Source: a virus. Taken from it: 21,066 nucleotides of DNA. How positions within the stretch are numbered: the stretch's first letter is position 1; each line of letters opens with the position of its first letter. A program made the translations under genes and the position numbers. Shown piece by piece: positions 13,256-21,066 of this stretch. The notes beneath the pieces were generated by a model. It saw only the letters and a list, made by a program, of their open reading frames with translations, searched no databases and was not told the origin of the DNA. The stretch spans positions 1 through 21,066 of the IMG/VR virus record IMGVR_UViG_3300037070_002455; one strand, written 5' to 3'.

Positions 13256-15570
13256 TGAACCACGGCCCATTAGGCCCGCGAGACGATCCCCTGATGGTTG
13301 ACGGGGACAGGGGTTGGCGTGGGATCAACATGCGGTTGGATCCGTCGCTTCTTGAGCCCGGTTGGGGTGCAAGGGCCGTGAACATGCGGTTCAGGAACGG
13401 AATCGCCGAGACTCGGCAAGGTTCCATGCTGGCTCCGTGGATGCTAAACATCGTCACCACCACGACTCGTCCGTGGACGATTATCTACGGGCAAGGAGAA
13501 TTCCGAGATCCAACGACGTTTCAGGAGTACGTGTTGCTGGCTGCTGATGGTAATGTTTATGCGTGTCTCCAGAACAACGCTCCAAGGCTCCTGGGGCTTC
13601 CTTCAGGGGTTACGATCACGGCTCGTTGCACTTTCCTTCAGGCATTCAACGTCGTCCTGTTGCTTCGTGGGTTCGGGGCGGATCCGTTGGTGATGACGGA
13701 TCTGAACATCGGATTCAAGGCCATCACCCAGACAGATACCGGAGACGGCACCCTGACAATCCCAAGGGCGCTCAGGGGTGTTTTCGCGGCCAACCGGGTG
13801 TTCCTGCTTCGGGAAGACGACACCTTGGTTGCGTCGGATGTTCTGGATTACACACGGTACACGATTTTCAACGATTTCCGGGTGAACCAAGGAGACGCCG
13901 ACAAGGGGGTAGCTATCGGGGTGTTCGGTTCCTCAACGATCCTGGTGTTCAAGGAACGGACGGTGTATCGGGTGGACAACATTTTCGGGGACTTGGAAGA
14001 CATCACGTTTTCTCTGGTGACACGCCGGTACGGATGTGTTGCGGCCGACACGGTAGTTGACTGCGGATCGGACATGCTGTGGCTCTCTCAAGAAGGGGTG
14101 GCTTCGCTCACCCTGACGATCCAGAACGAGATTCAAGCCGCTCAAGGGGCGCTCTCTGGCAAGAACCGGATGTTCTCAGAAGACATCGGCCCATTGATCG
14201 ACAGGATCCACGGTGGCTATATCGAGAACTCCTTTGCGGTGCTCTGGCAGGATCGTTATTACTTGGCGCTCCCATTGGATATGGCGGAAGTCCTTGGGGC
14301 GGAACTGGCGCTTGGGCAGGAAACTCTCCCAACTGGAGTCCTCACAATCAGGGATCTTGTGGTTGGGCAGACATACCGCTGGATCCCGAGCAACGCCACG
14401 GAAGGACTTACGACAACGCTTGTCTCTGGATCAATCACTTCAACGAGTGCCACGACGTTCACCGCGACAACCACCACCGCGACGATCACCACAAGCATTG
14501 CCGACTCGTACGACATTCAGGACTCATTCAAGCGCGTGTTCGTGGGAGTCAACAACGCTCTTGCTCATTACGATTTCCAGAATGCGGCTTGGGGAGGTTA
14601 CGACGAAGGCGAGTTTCTGTCGTTCAAGTTTCTCCTGACGGCTTCCAATGTGAACCGCCGAAGATTGTTCGTGATCGACAACGCCGGTTACGTGCGGCTT
14701 TGGGAAGAGGATTACACGGATAGATTGGCGGAACCCTACGTGGACATCGCCGTGACAACCCTTCCGGGGGCCGGCCAAACAGTTCGCGTCAACGGCGGCA
14801 CAACGGTTATTGCCGATCCAGTCCTGACGCTCAACTCCGGGGCGCAATGGGGTTGTTTCAGCCTGAACGTCGCCAAGCAGAACATTTGGGGATTGGGATT
14901 GGCCACAGGTTATTCACCGGACGCCATCGTTCCGTGGACAGCCACGAACACCAGAAGGATCAGGCCGATTGCTGTGAGTCAAATTCCCGGGATCTTCCTG
15001 TTCGTTCCTGGCTCAGTCCGGTTCTACTCAACAAACGGCGTGACGGTGACTGTTGTGACAACCGGGACATGGGCCACCGTCACCCATACCGTTGAACAAC
15101 AGATCCAATCGTTGTTCGAGACTCGGGGTTACAACCCTCCCGATGCAAACGATCTGAAGCCAATCCGGTTCACAATGGACATCAAGACTTGGAACCCGAA
15201 TTACTCAGCGGCTTTGTTGTTCGACGGGGTGAACGAAGAGATCGAGATCGTCGATGAATCCATAAGAAGCCGCACGGGTTACCTGCGTCCATTCAACAGG
15301 GGCGCGTGGACAGTCTCGAACGTCAATGACGATTTCAACACTCCGTATCGCGGGGATTACTCGATCCTGCAACTGGGGACGAGTTGGGAAATGTATCTGC
15401 ACGATGGGGTGAGAACGAACCTTCATCAATCATCCCGGCACACTGTCAGGGCTCGCGGACGGGATCGTTCCTGTCGGGCGTTGCTGACTTCCGAACAGGG
15501 CCGGTTTAGATTGCTGGCTGCGCGGTTGGAATCCACCGTGAAAACCCCAAGGAACGGGGTGAAAGTCTAA
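13255..15570 (+). CDS. Tail nozzle / tail tubular protein B-like, beta-propeller type
   Basis: This 771-residue protein is expected to form the hexameric nozzle of a short tail, like T7 gp12 or P22 gp10. Residues 19-56 carry the hallmark opening (RGWRGINMRLDPSLLEPGW, then AVNMRFRNGIAETRQG). The segment at about 194-263 contains SDVLDYTRY, FRVNQGDADKGVAIGVFG, LVFKERTVYRV and VTRRYGCVA, a strand pattern shared by these tail proteins. Residues about 345-420 look like an inserted beta domain (VLTIRDLVVGQTYRW followed by a very Thr-rich tract), interrupting a propeller blade that resumes at SFKRVFVGVNNALAHYDF. The C-terminus (RHTVRARGRDRSCRALL) is also typical. It starts by TAATG overlap with no Shine-Dalgarno. 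Confidence 0.8.
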   Translation: MNHGPLGPRDDPLMVDGDRGWRGINMRLDPSLLEPGWGARAVNMRFRNGIAETRQGSMLAPWMLNIVTTTTRPWTIIYGQGEFRDPTTFQEYVLLAADGNVYACLQNNAPRLLGLPSGVTITARCTFLQAFNVVLLLRGFGADPLVMTDLNIGFKAITQTDTGDGTLTIPRALRGVFAANRVFLLREDDTLVASDVLDYTRYTIFNDFRVNQGDADKGVAIGVFGSSTILVFKERTVYRVDNIFGDLEDITFSLVTRRYGCVAADTVVDCGSDMLWLSQEGVASLTLTIQNEIQAAQGALSGKNRMFSEDIGPLIDRIHGGYIENSFAVLWQDRYYLALPLDMAEVLGAELALGQETLPTGVLTIRDLVVGQTYRWIPSNATEGLTTTLVSGSITSTSATTFTATTTTATITTSIADSYDIQDSFKRVFVGVNNALAHYDFQNAAWGGYDEGEFLSFKFLLTASNVNRRRLFVIDNAGYVRLWEEDYTDRLAEPYVDIAVTTLPGAGQTVRVNGGTTVIADPVLTLNSGAQWGCFSLNVAKQNIWGLGLATGYSPDAIVPWTATNTRRIRPIAVSQIPGIFLFVPGSVRFYSTNGVTVTVVTTGTWATVTHTVEQQIQSLFETRGYNPPDANDLKPIRFTMDIKTWNPNYSAALLFDGVNEEIEIVDESIRSRTGYLRPFNRGAWTVSNVNDDFNTPYRGDYSILQLGTSWEMYLHDGVRTNLHQSSRHTVRARGRDRSCRALLTSEQGRFRLLAARLESTVKTPRNGVKV

Positions 15571-15571
15571 C

Positions 15572-15832
15572 ATGGCCTTTACCGTCACAGTCACGGCGTT
15601 TCAGTTGTCCCCGGACGAAACGATCACGAATGCCAAGCTCAACATGCTTGGGAACCCGACGATCCTCGTCACGGGCGCCACCACGGACTTGTCGAATTGG
15701 AGCACAACTCCACCGACTGAGGGCCAGATGGTGATCTGGAGGCAAGCCACCGGAAAATGGACGCCAGAAAACATTCCTGTGTCGGTGTCGGACAACTTCA
15801 ACAAGATTTTCTCTTGGGCCAACTTCACCTGA
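15572..15832 (+). CDS. Small tail-associated protein, 86 aa
   Basis: This 86-residue protein starts with beta strands (MAFTVTVTAFQLSPDETI), followed by TNAKLNMLGNPTI, a phrase reminiscent of the attachment regions of tail-fibre-type proteins. An aromatic segment (GQMVIWRQATGKWTPENI) comes next, and a short helix ends the protein. It begins one base after the nozzle gene's stop, with a weak purine-rich GGGGTGAAAG about 6 bases upstream as ribosome-binding site. It is too short for a complete fibre, so a linker or adaptor between nozzle and appendages is the most likely role. No family is recognised with certainty. Confidence 0.55.
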   Translation: MAFTVTVTAFQLSPDETITNAKLNMLGNPTILVTGATTDLSNWSTTPPTEGQMVIWRQATGKWTPENIPVSVSDNFNKIFSWANFT

Positions 15833-15836
15833 AACT

Positions 15837-16250
15837 ATGAGCGCATCTCCAGTCTTTTTCATCACCCCACGGATCAACGGCGTAAACACGTCGGCCAGCA
15901 ACAACGACACAAAGACGTTAGCGGGGACGAACAACACCGTGGCCGTGATTGCCGGCGTTGCCACCGGAACAATCATCGAACGGGTGATTGTTGTCCAGAA
16001 CGACGCGGCGGCAAGTGTCGCCGACAACATCATTCGCTTCTACATTTTCGATGGGACAAGCTATTTCCTTGTCCACGAATTGGCTCTTGGAGGTTCCGTC
16101 ACACCAAGCGCCACCGTGATCGGAAAAAGGTTCGCGGTGCCGGAGATTGTTGGGATGAAACTACCAACAGCAAGTTACGTGCTGCATGTTGGGTTATCGA
16201 ACGCCGCCACTGACAGCTTCACCGTGACGGCACAGGTGGTTGATCTCTAA
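15837..16250 (+). CDS. Beta-rich tail or appendage protein, 137 aa
   Basis: This 137-residue protein is dominated by Val/Thr/Ala/Ser beta strands (TNNTVAVIAGVATGTIIERV, later PTASYVLHVGL and a Thr-rich end). It has no signal peptide or membrane segment. The region RFYIFDGTSYFLVHELALGG suggests a beta-sandwich of the type used in small phage tail or decoration proteins. It starts four bases after the preceding gene's stop without a visible Shine-Dalgarno and overlaps the next gene by one base (TAATG). I do not recognise a named family. Location between nozzle and large virion proteins makes a tail accessory the best guess. Confidence 0.55.
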   Translation: MSASPVFFITPRINGVNTSASNNDTKTLAGTNNTVAVIAGVATGTIIERVIVVQNDAAASVADNIIRFYIFDGTSYFLVHELALGGSVTPSATVIGKRFAVPEIVGMKLPTASYVLHVGLSNAATDSFTVTAQVVDL

Positions 16251-16627
16251 TGAACATCGTCCAATACGATCTCCGTTCCAGGGGTGGTTACCTGATCACC
16301 GATCCTGTGATTCTCGGGGCGTTAGATCGCACACTGCTCTTGCAGCATTCAATGGATCGCCCCCCGGACGTGGCATTCATTCGGCTTACCTGCACGGAAG
16401 CTGACTCGGGCTGGTTGCCTGGGGAGACGCACGATCTTTACAACCCTGGATCCAGTACCCCGAACTTCTACATCGAGAAGAAGCCAGGATCGGTTCTTGG
16501 GTTCATCTGGGCATCGTCACTTTACGTTCCGTCCCAAGCTTCCAACGCCAACTCAACTGTGACGGTGACGAGTTGGCGTGTTCAGTTAGGTGCGGTGTGG
16601 TATCCTCCTATTTTGGCCAATCTTTGA
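16250..16627 (+). CDS. Beta-rich tail or appendage protein, 125 aa
   Basis: This 125-residue protein has alternating hydrophobic strands and Pro/Gly turns (YLITDPVILGALDRTLLLQH, GWLPGETHDLYNPGSSTPNF, and TVTVTSWRVQLGAVWYPP at the end). There are no cysteine pairs, no transmembrane segment and no recognised motif. Size, composition and tight packing (one-base overlap with the gene before, three-base gap to the gene after) match its neighbour at 15837-16250, and the two may form one accessory structure of the tail. This is inference from context. The frame is uninterrupted and the codon use matches the structural block, so the gene itself is credible. Confidence 0.55.
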   Translation: MNIVQYDLRSRGGYLITDPVILGALDRTLLLQHSMDRPPDVAFIRLTCTEADSGWLPGETHDLYNPGSSTPNFYIEKKPGSVLGFIWASSLYVPSQASNANSTVTVTSWRVQLGAVWYPPILANL

Positions 16628-16630
16628 CGT

Positions 16631-17857
16631 ATGGCTGACAACGCATTTGGTGGATTATTCGGCGGCCTCGGCGGGATGTTCGGGGGCGGCGGAAGTAACG
16701 ATCAACTTGCCGGACTTCTTGGCTTCGGTGGCGGTGGCGGGGTGAGCAGCCTGTTCGGCGGTGGCGGAACTTCTGCGTCAGGGATTCTCAAAGACTTGGC
16801 CCCAAACCCACTGTTCGGCGGAATCCCAAACGCCTTGAACCCAGTGGCCCAACTCTTCGGTGGGTTGTTCGGCGGGAAAGACGAGAAACCACCAAACCAA
16901 TTCCTGAAGAACGGACTACCAGTAGGGGATCTGGCTCCTTACTTCGCCAGCATGGGGCAGCGGGGGATCTTCAATCCTTCACCATTCATCAGGGGGATTG
17001 ACTCGGACACCGCCAAAGACGTTCGCAAACGCTCTAAGCGGATCTTCGCGCCCGGACTCGCCGCACTTGTCGCGCAAGACGCGTTGCTTCCAGCGTCTCT
17101 GTTCCTCACCGGAAAGGCTTCGGCTGGGTACGGGAACATTTGGCGTGATGAATCCAGGAAATCACAGGACTTTTTCAAGGAATCCATTGAGCGGCAGAGC
17201 CCTGGATCAAACGCCCTGTTCAGCACCCTTACAAAAGACGCTCTGGATCTGGTTCAAAGCGGAACAAGCCCATACGACAGAAAGAGCGACAGAGACGCGA
17301 TCCTTCAGGCTCAAGCATCTAGGGGACTCGGTTACGGGCAAGGAGACGCGATGGCGGAACTGCTTGGACTGGACAGGGCCTCAGAGGCGCGTCGGATCAA
17401 TCGTGGCAACTACGGCTCGAACATTGCCCGGTTGGGACAGGGGTACTACTCGCAGATCCTTGGGCTTGGGCCGGCCGGCTCCAACATCATGTCCCCCGTG
17501 CAGGCGACTTCCACAGACGATCTCCTGAGCCTTGGCCTGAACGACACTCAAGCCCGCAGGAACCAGCACGCCGCCAGGGTGGCAGGCAATCAAGCCCTTT
17601 GGGGAAATGCCATTCAGGCAGTCGGACAAATCGGTGGAGCTGTGGCGAAGATGTGCTGGGTGGCCGATGAGCTTTACGGGAAAGGCGACTCTCGTTCTCT
17701 GACTGCCCGGGCGTGGTGCTTTGCCAACCAGCACAACCTGTTCGTGCAGGTGTACCAGCGGTGCGGAGCGCAATGGGCTTCAGTGTTGCGGAACAATCCT
17801 CGTCTCAAGAAAGCCGTGCGGCCCATTTGGGACGCGATGGCGAAAGGGGGTAACTGA
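16631..17857 (+). CDS. Virion-associated protein with Gly/Phe-rich N-terminus and CWVA-type C-terminal module
   Basis: This 408-residue protein has three parts. Residues 1-82 are a low-complexity Gly/Phe/Leu region with about seven FGG or LFGG units (GLFGGLGGMFGGGGSND and similar), possibly membrane-active or aggregating. Residues 95-335 are mostly helical, with alternating charged and Gly-rich stretches. The C-terminal 65 residues start with MCWVADELYGKGDSRSLTAR and end AWCFANQ, VYQRCGAQWA and VRPIW. I associate this module with the ends of diverse phage virion or injected proteins in environmental genomes. It follows the small tail genes and overlaps the next gene (TGATG). A role in DNA ejection or the internal core is likely but inferred. 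Confidence 0.6.
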   Translation: MADNAFGGLFGGLGGMFGGGGSNDQLAGLLGFGGGGGVSSLFGGGGTSASGILKDLAPNPLFGGIPNALNPVAQLFGGLFGGKDEKPPNQFLKNGLPVGDLAPYFASMGQRGIFNPSPFIRGIDSDTAKDVRKRSKRIFAPGLAALVAQDALLPASLFLTGKASAGYGNIWRDESRKSQDFFKESIERQSPGSNALFSTLTKDALDLVQSGTSPYDRKSDRDAILQAQASRGLGYGQGDAMAELLGLDRASEARRINRGNYGSNIARLGQGYYSQILGLGPAGSNIMSPVQATSTDDLLSLGLNDTQARRNQHAARVAGNQALWGNAIQAVGQIGGAVAKMCWVADELYGKGDSRSLTARAWCFANQHNLFVQVYQRCGAQWASVLRNNPRLKKAVRPIWDAMAKGGN

Positions 17858-19263
17858 TGCCCATCAATATGTGGACGCAGGATCAGGTTCCTGAACTGAC
17901 ACTTCGCGGTGCGGAATCTTTGGGACGCGGCATCGGTTCTCTTGGGCAGTCCGGCATGAACATCGCGGCGATCCTGGACGAGAAACGGGAACGCAGCAAA
18001 CAAGAGAGCCAACTGACAACCGCTCTCCGCAAGACGATCTCCATTGCGTACCCGGACATGAAGGATTGGGCGAACATGGCCACTAAGCCCGACTTGGAGG
18101 GGTTCCTAAAGGGGAAGGCTTTGGAAGGTGCCGCTCAAGAGATGCGGACGGAACAGGAGTTTCAGCGGGAACGAATGCTGGAACTGCGGGCGGCAGGCGA
18201 AGCCAGGAACAGGCTTGGCAACTTCAACACTGCGGTTGCGATGAACCCAAGCCCGTTTCCGCCGACAGGGCCGGAACTGATCCAATTGGCTGCTGGAGCT
18301 GGTGTGCTTGGAGATCGTTCACTCGACATCGACGCGCTCTTGAAGGCTCAAGAAACTGGCGGCTTGGCCCCAGAGTTCATTCAGGACAAAGTTTCCGGGT
18401 CTCGGTTTGTGATTAATGGGCGAAGCATTCTTCCTTCTGGTTTCGATCCGTCCGTGGATCTGCCGACTGAAGATATTGAACTTCCAGGTGGAGAAAAGGT
18501 GAAGGTAGTTCGGACAAGAAGCGGACTCTCACAACTTCGTCCCACAACAACCAGGACAGCCGAACAGAAGGACTTGGATAAAGCCAGAGCGGAAGCTCTA
18601 CGGGCAGGACTCCCGGGCATCGCCAGCAGGGCGGACTTGGCAAAGGCCAGGGCTGAAGCAATCCGGGCCGGCACAGCTTCCAAGCAAGATGAGCTTACCG
18701 CCATGCAGGAGTTTGGTTCGTACATCGCCGATTACCCAGGTGATCTGGACGAAGAAATGGCCAAGCGGATCGCGGGGCAGTTTGGGCTCCTGACACCCGC
18801 TCAAGCCATCAAGACGATCAGTAAACAGGACGACTCATTTTTCAAGGACGTTAAACCAGGAGAAGTGATCCCGGCCAGACGACAGGATACAGGAGAGATC
18901 ATCCCAGACGAGTTTCTTGCGGTGACAGGCCCAAAGACAGCCGTGCGGTTCAGCACCAAACCCCCGAGAACAGGTGTTCCGCTTGCCGACAAGGCCACTC
19001 TCTTGAAGTTGAACGAGAAGTATCGGCAGTTTAGACAGTACAACGCCGCTGCCGCAAATGTTATTGGATCCGGTACGAATGCCGTTGCAACTCAAAAGAA
19101 GTGGCTGGATATGGCTGCCGGAGTCAGCAAGGAAATCGACAAGATCGAGAAAGAGATGAAGGGCAAGGAAATCCCAACCATCACAACCCAAGAAGAGTAC
19201 GACGCTCTGGATTCTGGAGATTTCTACTACGAAGAGGACGGCGTTAAATATCGCAAACCGTGA
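17857..19263 (+). CDS. Large helical virion or internal-core-like protein
   Basis: This 468-residue protein is mainly helical and charged, with no cysteine-based or enzymatic motif visible. An N-terminal amphipathic stretch (RGAESLGRGIGSLGQSGMNI) precedes long helices (about 40-120). Residues 239-272 hold a duplicated unit, DLDKARAEALRAG and DLAKARAEAIRAG, 21 residues apart. The last 30 residues (ITTQEEYDALDSGDFYYEED then GVKYRKP) resemble a short beta tail that I associate with phage virion proteins. GGGGG seven bases before the ATG is one of the clearer Shine-Dalgarno sites in the block. The gene overlaps its successor by GTGA. It sits where podoviruses keep internal or ejected proteins, but a precise function is not shown. 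Confidence 0.6.
   Translation: MPINMWTQDQVPELTLRGAESLGRGIGSLGQSGMNIAAILDEKRERSKQESQLTTALRKTISIAYPDMKDWANMATKPDLEGFLKGKALEGAAQEMRTEQEFQRERMLELRAAGEARNRLGNFNTAVAMNPSPFPPTGPELIQLAAGAGVLGDRSLDIDALLKAQETGGLAPEFIQDKVSGSRFVINGRSILPSGFDPSVDLPTEDIELPGGEKVKVVRTRSGLSQLRPTTTRTAEQKDLDKARAEALRAGLPGIASRADLAKARAEAIRAGTASKQDELTAMQEFGSYIADYPGDLDEEMAKRIAGQFGLLTPAQAIKTISKQDDSFFKDVKPGEVIPARRQDTGEIIPDEFLAVTGPKTAVRFSTKPPRTGVPLADKATLLKLNEKYRQFRQYNAAAANVIGSGTNAVATQKKWLDMAAGVSKEIDKIEKEMKGKEIPTITTQEEYDALDSGDFYYEEDGVKYRKP
18571..18672 (+). repeat. 63-base-period duplication inside the internal-protein gene
   Basis: Two copies of a 13-residue unit (DLxKARAEA[LI]RAG) are encoded at 18571-18609 and 18634-18672. The DNA differs at many silent positions, so the protein repeat is older than, or maintained against, drift of the DNA. 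Confidence 0.6.
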
Positions 19264-21066
19264 GCAAATTCGGTGGAACACCAGTTGCACAAAGTCGCTT
19301 TGGCGGTACACCCGTCAGCGAAAGCAAGTTCGGCGGTGTAGTTGTAGAAGAAGAGGAAGGCGGAGAATCCCCGGAAGTCATGGCTGAGATTGAAGCCGAG
19401 ATGGCCGCTCAGGAACGTCCACCGGAACGCAAGGCACCATTCCAACTTGGCGGTGAAGGCGAGCGCGGCCTCTACGTTTACCCTGATCGAATCGAGATCC
19501 CAGACTTTGAACCGCCGATCCCCGTTGGGAGCGAGTCCCCCGCGGTATTCGAGGACATCCTCAACGAAGAGATGATGGGGAAGATCTCGGCCGACACGCA
19601 TGGGTGGTGGGACAGGTTCCGGGCTGGCGAGATCGGCAGGACGCTCCTTGGCCCGCCTGAATGGGAAAAGGCGATGGCCGAAGAAGAAGGGGTGGATCCC
19701 CAGCGAGCGCACGCGGGACTCCCGGGACTGGTTGAGCAAGCCCAAACGCTGGTCAGGGCCATGAGCCCACCGGAACAGTTGACCACCCCGCTCAAGGAAC
19801 TTGCTCGCCACACCACAACCGGACTGCCCCCGCAGGTCTCGGGGCCAATCAACGCGGTGACGGATCTCGGGATCGACATGGCCGGGTTTGTCCCGATGGC
19901 CAAGGGGCTTCAAGGGGGTCGTGCGGTGTCCGCGGCGTTCGCGGCCGACATGGCCCTGCATTACCCGGATCTTCTGGACGAGTTCGACGCAGCGCGGGCT
20001 TCCGGGGACAAACAAGCGGCGTGGGAGACCGGGACAGCCCTCGTGCTGGTCCCGAAACTCATCAAGAGCGCCGTGATGCACGCGGCCAAGCCAGGAGCTC
20101 CCACAGAAGCGGCCAAGCGCGACATCGACGAGCGCCAGAAATTCAACTTCCCATCAGAAGAATTTCCCAGCCAAGTTGAAATTGACGCGATAGTAGAGGC
20201 GCAGGCGATTCGTGGGGGCGAACCTCGGACCATCTCGATTCCAGATCGGATCGATAAGCCGGCCCTACCTCCAGCCCCCCTGCCCGTCATCCCAAAGGGA
20301 CCACCCTCCCCAACTGCTCCACCAAGCCCGACCCCTCCAACTCCGGCCCCGCCGAGCACGCCTCCAAGACGCAGAACGGGTGCGCCACCACCAGGAACGC
20401 CACCAGGAACGGTTCCAGCCCCGCCCACACACCCAACGCCCTTCCGGAAGCCAAACAGGCCCCTTGGCGAGCCATACAGTGAGCCGATGGCAGAAGAGTT
20501 GCGACGGGTTGGTGGGGTTACCGCAAGTCGTGTGGCCGATGAGGCTCTGGCGATCTCGGACGTGAAGAAACGGCTCTACGGGGACTTGTCGGACAGGGTT
20601 CTGCAACGAGCAAAAGACATGGCCGGGTATGCGTCTCGCGCGACAACTTGGGTTCAGGGCGTGCGCCGGGTTACGCCACGGGCTGCTGTCGGGCGACTCC
20701 ATGACGCCCTTGAGACTCACCGAACTACTGGTAACTGGAATCATGTCCAGGCTTCTTACCGGCCTTACCTGAAGGCTCTTTGGGATGCCAACCTTGAGAT
20801 TGGGAGAGTAGCGCAACTAGCCAATCCTGCGTTCGTCGCCACGGGCCATGTCCAGCGGATCCTGACTCCATACGGGATGGACGTTTTGAAACGCGGGACA
20901 GGACGCGGCAGTGGCCCCGGGCCGAACCGGGCTTGGAACGAATGGACTCAAGGGATGGCGACGGCCAACGGCATGAGTGTCCGCAACGTCCGAAGAATCT
21001 TCCGTGCCCTGAAGGCCAATCTGGACGCGCCCGACATGGACGCCGCGACAGTGGACACCATCGCGC
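19260..21066 (+). CDS. Large multidomain virion protein, truncated by the window's right edge
   Basis: The reading frame starts at GTG 19260, overlapping the previous stop, and stays open for at least 602 residues to the window end. Residues 2-31 are three tandem 10-residue repeats (SKFGGTPVAQ, SRFGGTPVSE, SKFGGVVVEE). An acidic stretch and a helical region (about 120-290) follow, including a hydrophobic segment around residues 190-215 (GIDMAGFVPMAKGLQGG). Residues about 336-410 are an extended Pro-rich linker (PPSPTAPPSPTPPTP and similar). After it comes a new basic helical region (ELRRVGGVTASRVADEALAI onwards). No catalytic motif is reached before the edge. Size, order of regions and last position suggest a giant ejected or polyvalent virion protein. 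That is inference. Confidence 0.6.
   Translation, partial: MSKFGGTPVAQSRFGGTPVSESKFGGVVVEEEEGGESPEVMAEIEAEMAAQERPPERKAPFQLGGEGERGLYVYPDRIEIPDFEPPIPVGSESPAVFEDILNEEMMGKISADTHGWWDRFRAGEIGRTLLGPPEWEKAMAEEEGVDPQRAHAGLPGLVEQAQTLVRAMSPPEQLTTPLKELARHTTTGLPPQVSGPINAVTDLGIDMAGFVPMAKGLQGGRAVSAAFAADMALHYPDLLDEFDAARASGDKQAAWETGTALVLVPKLIKSAVMHAAKPGAPTEAAKRDIDERQKFNFPSEEFPSQVEIDAIVEAQAIRGGEPRTISIPDRIDKPALPPAPLPVIPKGPPSPTAPPSPTPPTPAPPSTPPRRRTGAPPPGTPPGTVPAPPTHPTPFRKPNRPLGEPYSEPMAEELRRVGGVTASRVADEALAISDVKKRLYGDLSDRVLQRAKDMAGYASRATTWVQGVRRVTPRAAVGRLHDALETHRTTGNWNHVQASYRPYLKALWDANLEIGRVAQLANPAFVATGHVQRILTPYGMDVLKRGTGRGSGPGPNRAWNEWTQGMATANGMSVRNVRRIFRALKANLDAPDMDAATVDTIA
19263..19352 (+). repeat. Three tandem 30-base units encoding the [K/R]FGG repeat
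   Basis: The units are 19263-19292, 19293-19322 and 19323-19352. Each encodes S-[KR]-F-G-G-x-x-V-x-[QE]. The codons differ between units (for example AGC/AGT for Ser and GGT/GGC for Gly), so the amino-acid pattern looks selected rather than freshly duplicated. Confidence 0.75.

Noticed and set aside
19227-20081. Antisense open frame of 284 codons opposite the start of the giant terminal gene
   Set aside because: The sense frame has a coupled start, ordered repeats and continues to the window edge. The antisense product is His/Arg/Gly-rich without motifs.
1-21066. Alternative genetic code (stop-codon reassignment)
   Set aside because: TAA, TAG and TGA all end well-supported genes, for example TAG at 8321, 11291 and 11735, and TGA at 5423 and 7720. 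There are no in-frame stops within recognised proteins.
1-21066. tRNA genes, CRISPR arrays, insertion sequences, integrase or attachment sites
   Set aside because: The noncoding gaps were read for cloverleaf, spaced-repeat or terminal-inverted-repeat patterns and none was found. No recombinase or transposase motif is present in the coding regions.

Overview
The window looks like part of a tailed double-stranded DNA phage (or a prophage copy of one), most likely a short-tailed podovirus. From about 3.5 kb it carries an uninterrupted rightward virion block in classic order: terminase large subunit, portal, two small proteins, scaffold-like protein, major capsid protein, probable decoration protein, head-tail adaptor, tail nozzle-type protein, several small beta-rich tail proteins, and then large virion or injected proteins. 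The last gene runs off the right edge. No integrase, lysis, replication, rRNA, tRNA or CRISPR element was seen. The host cannot be fixed from the sequence. GC is in the mid-to-high 50s percent by eye, many genes lack a recognisable Shine-Dalgarno sequence, and the terminase and capsid resemble families I associate with uncultured environmental phages.

Layout: (1) 1-1260, three small leftward genes, at least two of them cysteine-rich, each preceded by the same leader motif ATGAAAGGCACC. (2) 1257-1476, a divergent, A+C-rich noncoding interval. (3) 1477-3500, rightward small genes: a terminase-small-subunit-like HTH protein, a zinc-finger/HTH protein, an unknown 120-aa protein, a short paralogue of the zinc finger, and an unknown 102-aa protein. 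(4) 3501-8321, the DNA-packaging block, tightly coupled by ATGA or GTGA overlaps. (5) 8322-11335, scaffold, capsid and decoration, bounded by a hairpin-bearing gap on the left and a strong hairpin terminator candidate on the right. (6) 11346-16627, neck and tail. (7) 16631-21066, internal or injected virion proteins with Gly-rich, repeat-bearing and Pro-rich regions.

How the genes fit together: the small-subunit candidate and TerL would recognise and pump DNA through the portal into a procapsid built on the acidic scaffold by the SU10/DUF5309-like capsid protein. The adaptor (with two inserted chitin-binding-like beta modules) and the propeller-like nozzle close the head and form the short tail. 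The last three large genes look like ejected or core proteins.

The most unusual signals are these. First, a duplicated two-hairpin leader in front of the leftward genes, with one stem conserved as structure rather than sequence. Second, a strong excess of GATC in the structural block, produced by synonymous choice of Asp codons. Third, Sec-type signal peptides on two proteins encoded inside the virion operon. Fourth, a triple 10-residue FGG repeat opening the terminal giant protein. I found no clear-cut new defence system or mobile element. The leader family and the GATC bias are the best leads.
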